This document shows, piece by piece, positions 14,249 through 15,682 of a DNA stretch of 15,682 nucleotides. Source of the DNA: Acidiferrobacter sp. (GTDB taxonomy: Bacteria > Pseudomonadota > Gammaproteobacteria > Acidiferrobacterales > Acidiferrobacteraceae). The notes beneath the pieces were generated by a model. The model had not been told where the DNA came from. It worked only from the letters and a program-made list of their open reading frames with translations, and did not search any database. The stretch is from NCBI GenBank assembly GCA_027335965.1, contig DAHWGZ010000026.1, forward strand, positions 1-15,682, written 5' to 3'. The first letter of the stretch is position 1. Each line of letters begins with the position of its first letter. Position numbers and translations under genes: made by a program.

Positions 14249-14341
14249 GGCCGTGAGCCTAAGGGGGCTTGGGGACCGTTGCCATCGGGCCGATGGGCGG
14301 GCGGCTCCGTCTTGCGGCCGGACTCAGCCGACGAGCGCACC

Positions 14342-14383
14342 TTCACAAGCGGGGTTGGCGTTGTATAGTTGGTGATGGAGGAG
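14342..14383 (+). promoter_or_regulatory. Strong promoter and ribosome site of the zinc-ribbon gene
   Basis: TTCACA (14342-14347) and TATAGT (14364-14369) each match five of six consensus positions and are 16 bases apart. GGAGGAG follows at 14377-14383, five bases before the ATG at 14389. The predicted start of transcription (about 14376) leaves a leader of only about 13 bases. This is the best promoter/ribosome-site combination in the window. Confidence 0.6.
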
Positions 14384-14388
14384 ATGTC

Positions 14389-14958
14389 ATGACGGAAGAC
14401 GCGATTTCCACCTTGTATCGAAAGCCCTGCCCCTCGTGCGCCCGCCAGTACGCGCGGGATTCCCGCGCCTGCCCGTTTTGCGGCTATGTCGAGGCCTTGG
14501 CGAGCGAGACCGAGGACGACCAGGAGCGGCTGTACGGGGAATATCTGACGGCGCGCTACAAGCAGGCCCACAATGAGGTCGAACGCCTGCGGCGCGCCGT
14601 CACGCTACACCCCGAGGATCGCGGTCGCGAGCGGGCGCTGGCGCTCGCCGTGGCCGACGAAGAGGCCCTCGGGCGCGAGTGGGCCGCCTATCGCGATGGC
14701 CACCACCAGGCCGCCCAGGGCGAGCCCCCGCAACGGGCCAAGGCCGACAAGGAGTGTCCGGTGTGCACGGCGACCTTGCCCAAGGCCGTGGGACGCTGTG
14801 CCTGCGGCTACGTCTTCGGGGCCGAGGTCGTGGCCACGGCGACGCTCTGCCCGCATTGCACGGCACCCGTGGCCGCCGGCGCCGAACGCTGTGGATGCGG
14901 CTATCCGATGGCCGCGCAGACGCCGGTATCCGGCATTCCCGGGCTGCGCCGGCGCTAG
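14389..14958 (+). CDS. Triple zinc-ribbon protein of unknown function
   Basis: This 189-residue protein carries three zinc-ribbon knuckle pairs and no recognised enzyme domain. Ribbon 1 is CPSC-x10-CPFCGY (Cys14, 17, 28, 31). Ribbon 2 is CPVC-x10-CACGY (Cys123, 126, 137, 139). Ribbon 3 is CPHC-x10-CGCGY (Cys154, 157, 168, 170). The last two share a C-x-C-G-Y ending that recalls the UPF0547 type of zinc ribbon. A charged, probably helical middle section (about 40-112, rich in Glu, Arg and Ala) separates ribbon 1 from the other two. There is no membrane segment or signal peptide. ATG 14389 is fixed by GGAGGAG; the frame is open upstream to 14269, but that would cross the promoter. It converges on cbpM with a 10-base gap. 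Its partner and function are unknown. A nucleic-acid or protein-binding adaptor is plausible. Confidence 0.85.
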   Translation: MTEDAISTLYRKPCPSCARQYARDSRACPFCGYVEALASETEDDQERLYGEYLTARYKQAHNEVERLRRAVTLHPEDRGRERALALAVADEEALGREWAAYRDGHHQAAQGEPPQRAKADKECPVCTATLPKAVGRCACGYVFGAEVVATATLCPHCTAPVAAGAERCGCGYPMAAQTPVSGIPGLRRR

Positions 14959-14968
14959 CAGGCCGCGG

Positions 14969-15265
14969 CTATCGCTGGCAGGCCTTCAGGCGGCGCACCT
15001 CGCCGCGCAAGGCGTCGATTTCGCGCAACAGATCCATCATCACCGCGACCAGTTCCCAATCGGTGTCCAGGCCCCGCTTCAGGCGCGCCGCGCGCCGCAC
15101 CAGCGCGAGGGCGGCCGCCGGGTAGCCCTCGGCGCGTGCCGGCAGGAGCCCGAGCGCATCGAGGGCGTCGAGCTCCTCGGGGCTCAGCCGGCCGCTGCCG
15201 CAGAGCTCGGCGCGGGTCACCACCGCGTATTCGTCCAGGAGCAGCCCTTCCAGGATGTCACTCAT
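14969..15265 (-). CDS. cbpM: Chaperone modulator CbpM
   Basis: This 98-residue protein is the size of E. coli CbpM (101 residues), and its position directly after cbpA is diagnostic. CbpM binds the J domain of CbpA and inhibits its co-chaperone and DNA-binding activity. Visible features are an N-terminal MerR-like helical region (LDEYAVVTRAELCGSGRLSPEELDAL), an LGLLP turn, and a C-terminal helix rich in leucine and charged residues (MMDLLREIDALRGEVRRLKA) typical of MerR_2-type modulators. ATG 15265 overlaps the TGA of cbpA (ATGA) and has a GGGGGG ribosome site just upstream. An in-frame TTG four codons earlier is less likely. Sequence identity in this family is low, so context carries much of the call. 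Confidence 0.82.
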   Translation of the reverse strand: MSDILEGLLLDEYAVVTRAELCGSGRLSPEELDALDALGLLPARAEGYPAAALALVRRAARLKRGLDTDWELVAVMMDLLREIDALRGEVRRLKACQR

Positions 15266-15682
15266 GTCGCCCCCCAATGCGCGCGCGGATCGAAGGCCAG
15301 ATCGCGGGCCAGCGCGCGATAGAGCTCGCGGGCCTGTTCGCTATCGACCTTGGGATTGACGATCTCGATCAGTACGTACTGGTCGCCGGGCGTCGCGCCC
15401 GGCATGCCGCGCCCCTTTAACCGCAGTTTCTGGCCGGACTGGGAGCCCTCCGGCAGGCGCAGCTCCACGGTTCCGGCGAGCGTCGGGACCTTGAGGCGGG
15501 CGCCGAGCGCGGCCTCCCAGGGAGTGACCGGCGCGGTGAGATAGAGGTCGCGGCCGTCCACGCGGTACAGGGGATGCGGCGCGATGGCGATCTCGAGATA
15601 CAAGTCTCCGGCCCCCGCCGGTCCCGGATTGCCCTGACCGGCCAGACGGATCTGCTGACCCTGCTGAACACCCTTGGGGATG
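15262..15682 (-). CDS. cbpA: Curved-DNA-binding protein CbpA (DnaJ family), C-terminal part
   Basis: The last 139 codons of a DnaJ-family co-chaperone gene lie inside the window, and the 5' part with the J domain runs off the right edge. The visible protein begins IPKGVQQGQQIRLAGQG, continues to GDLYLEIAIAPHPLYRVDGRDLYL, then PVTPWEAALGA, GSQSGQKLRLKGRGMPG and ends DPRAHWGAT. These match the two beta-barrel C-terminal domains of E. coli CbpA (PVSPWEAALGA, GSQAGQRLRVKGKG, FDPRKDW) much better than DnaJ itself. No zinc-finger cysteines are seen, as expected for the CbpA type. CbpA works with DnaK/GrpE and can bind curved DNA. Its stop codon overlaps the start of cbpM (ATGA), so the pair is translationally coupled. 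Confidence 0.93.
   Translation of the reverse strand, partial: IPKGVQQGQQIRLAGQGNPGPAGAGDLYLEIAIAPHPLYRVDGRDLYLTAPVTPWEAALGARLKVPTLAGTVELRLPEGSQSGQKLRLKGRGMPGATPGDQYVLIEIVNPKVDSEQARELYRALARDLAFDPRAHWGAT

Overview
The window is about two-thirds G+C and densely coded on both strands, with short or overlapping gene junctions. The gene content (type-2 DAHP-synthase-like start, quinone-type PyrD, AguA/AguB, CbpA/CbpM, DUF3579, a CsrA-family paralog) suggests a chromosomal stretch of a GC-rich gammaproteobacterium, or less likely a betaproteobacterium. That placement is inference from gene families, not from a marker gene. I see no tRNA, rRNA, insertion sequence, CRISPR array or phage gene. No gap between genes exceeds 300 bases.

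Layout, left to right. (1) 1-161, minus: the start of a DAHP synthase. It is divergent from a cold-shock protein gene (438-641, plus) that has a hairpin-rich leader. A DedA-family membrane protein follows (873-1421, plus). (2) 1536-5872, minus: five genes in one direction. In transcription order they are an RsmN/RsmF-type CsrA paralog, a small serine esterase, agmatine deiminase (aguA), N-carbamoylputrescine amidase (aguB) and an RsmB-like rRNA cytosine methyltransferase. AguA and AguB together turn agmatine into putrescine. (3) 6010-7227, plus: a DUF1015 protein, whose stop codon overlaps that of a convergent DUF3579 gene (7224-7547, minus). (4) 7618-9438, minus: an RsuA-family pseudouridine synthase immediately followed by pyrD. 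(5) 9519-11425, plus: ilvD with its own promoter, then a small CDGSH iron-sulfur protein 20 bases later. (6) 11415-14248, minus: a phospholipase D/cardiolipin-synthase-like protein fused to a C-terminal VTT (DedA-like) membrane domain, overlapping an endonuclease/exonuclease/phosphatase-family gene. (7) 14389-14958, plus: a three-zinc-ribbon protein of unknown function with a strong promoter. It converges on cbpM and the 3' part of cbpA (minus), which run off the right edge.

Most of this is housekeeping: aromatic, pyrimidine and branched-chain amino acid synthesis, polyamine synthesis, rRNA modification and chaperones. The parts most worth a second look are the CsrA paralog with an RsmN-like internal insertion, the triple zinc-ribbon protein beside cbpAM, the PLD-VTT fusion, the iron-sulfur pair ilvD/CDGSH, the structured csp leader, and an AT-rich rare-codon patch inside pyrD. 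I did not find a clearly new multi-gene defence or mobile system.
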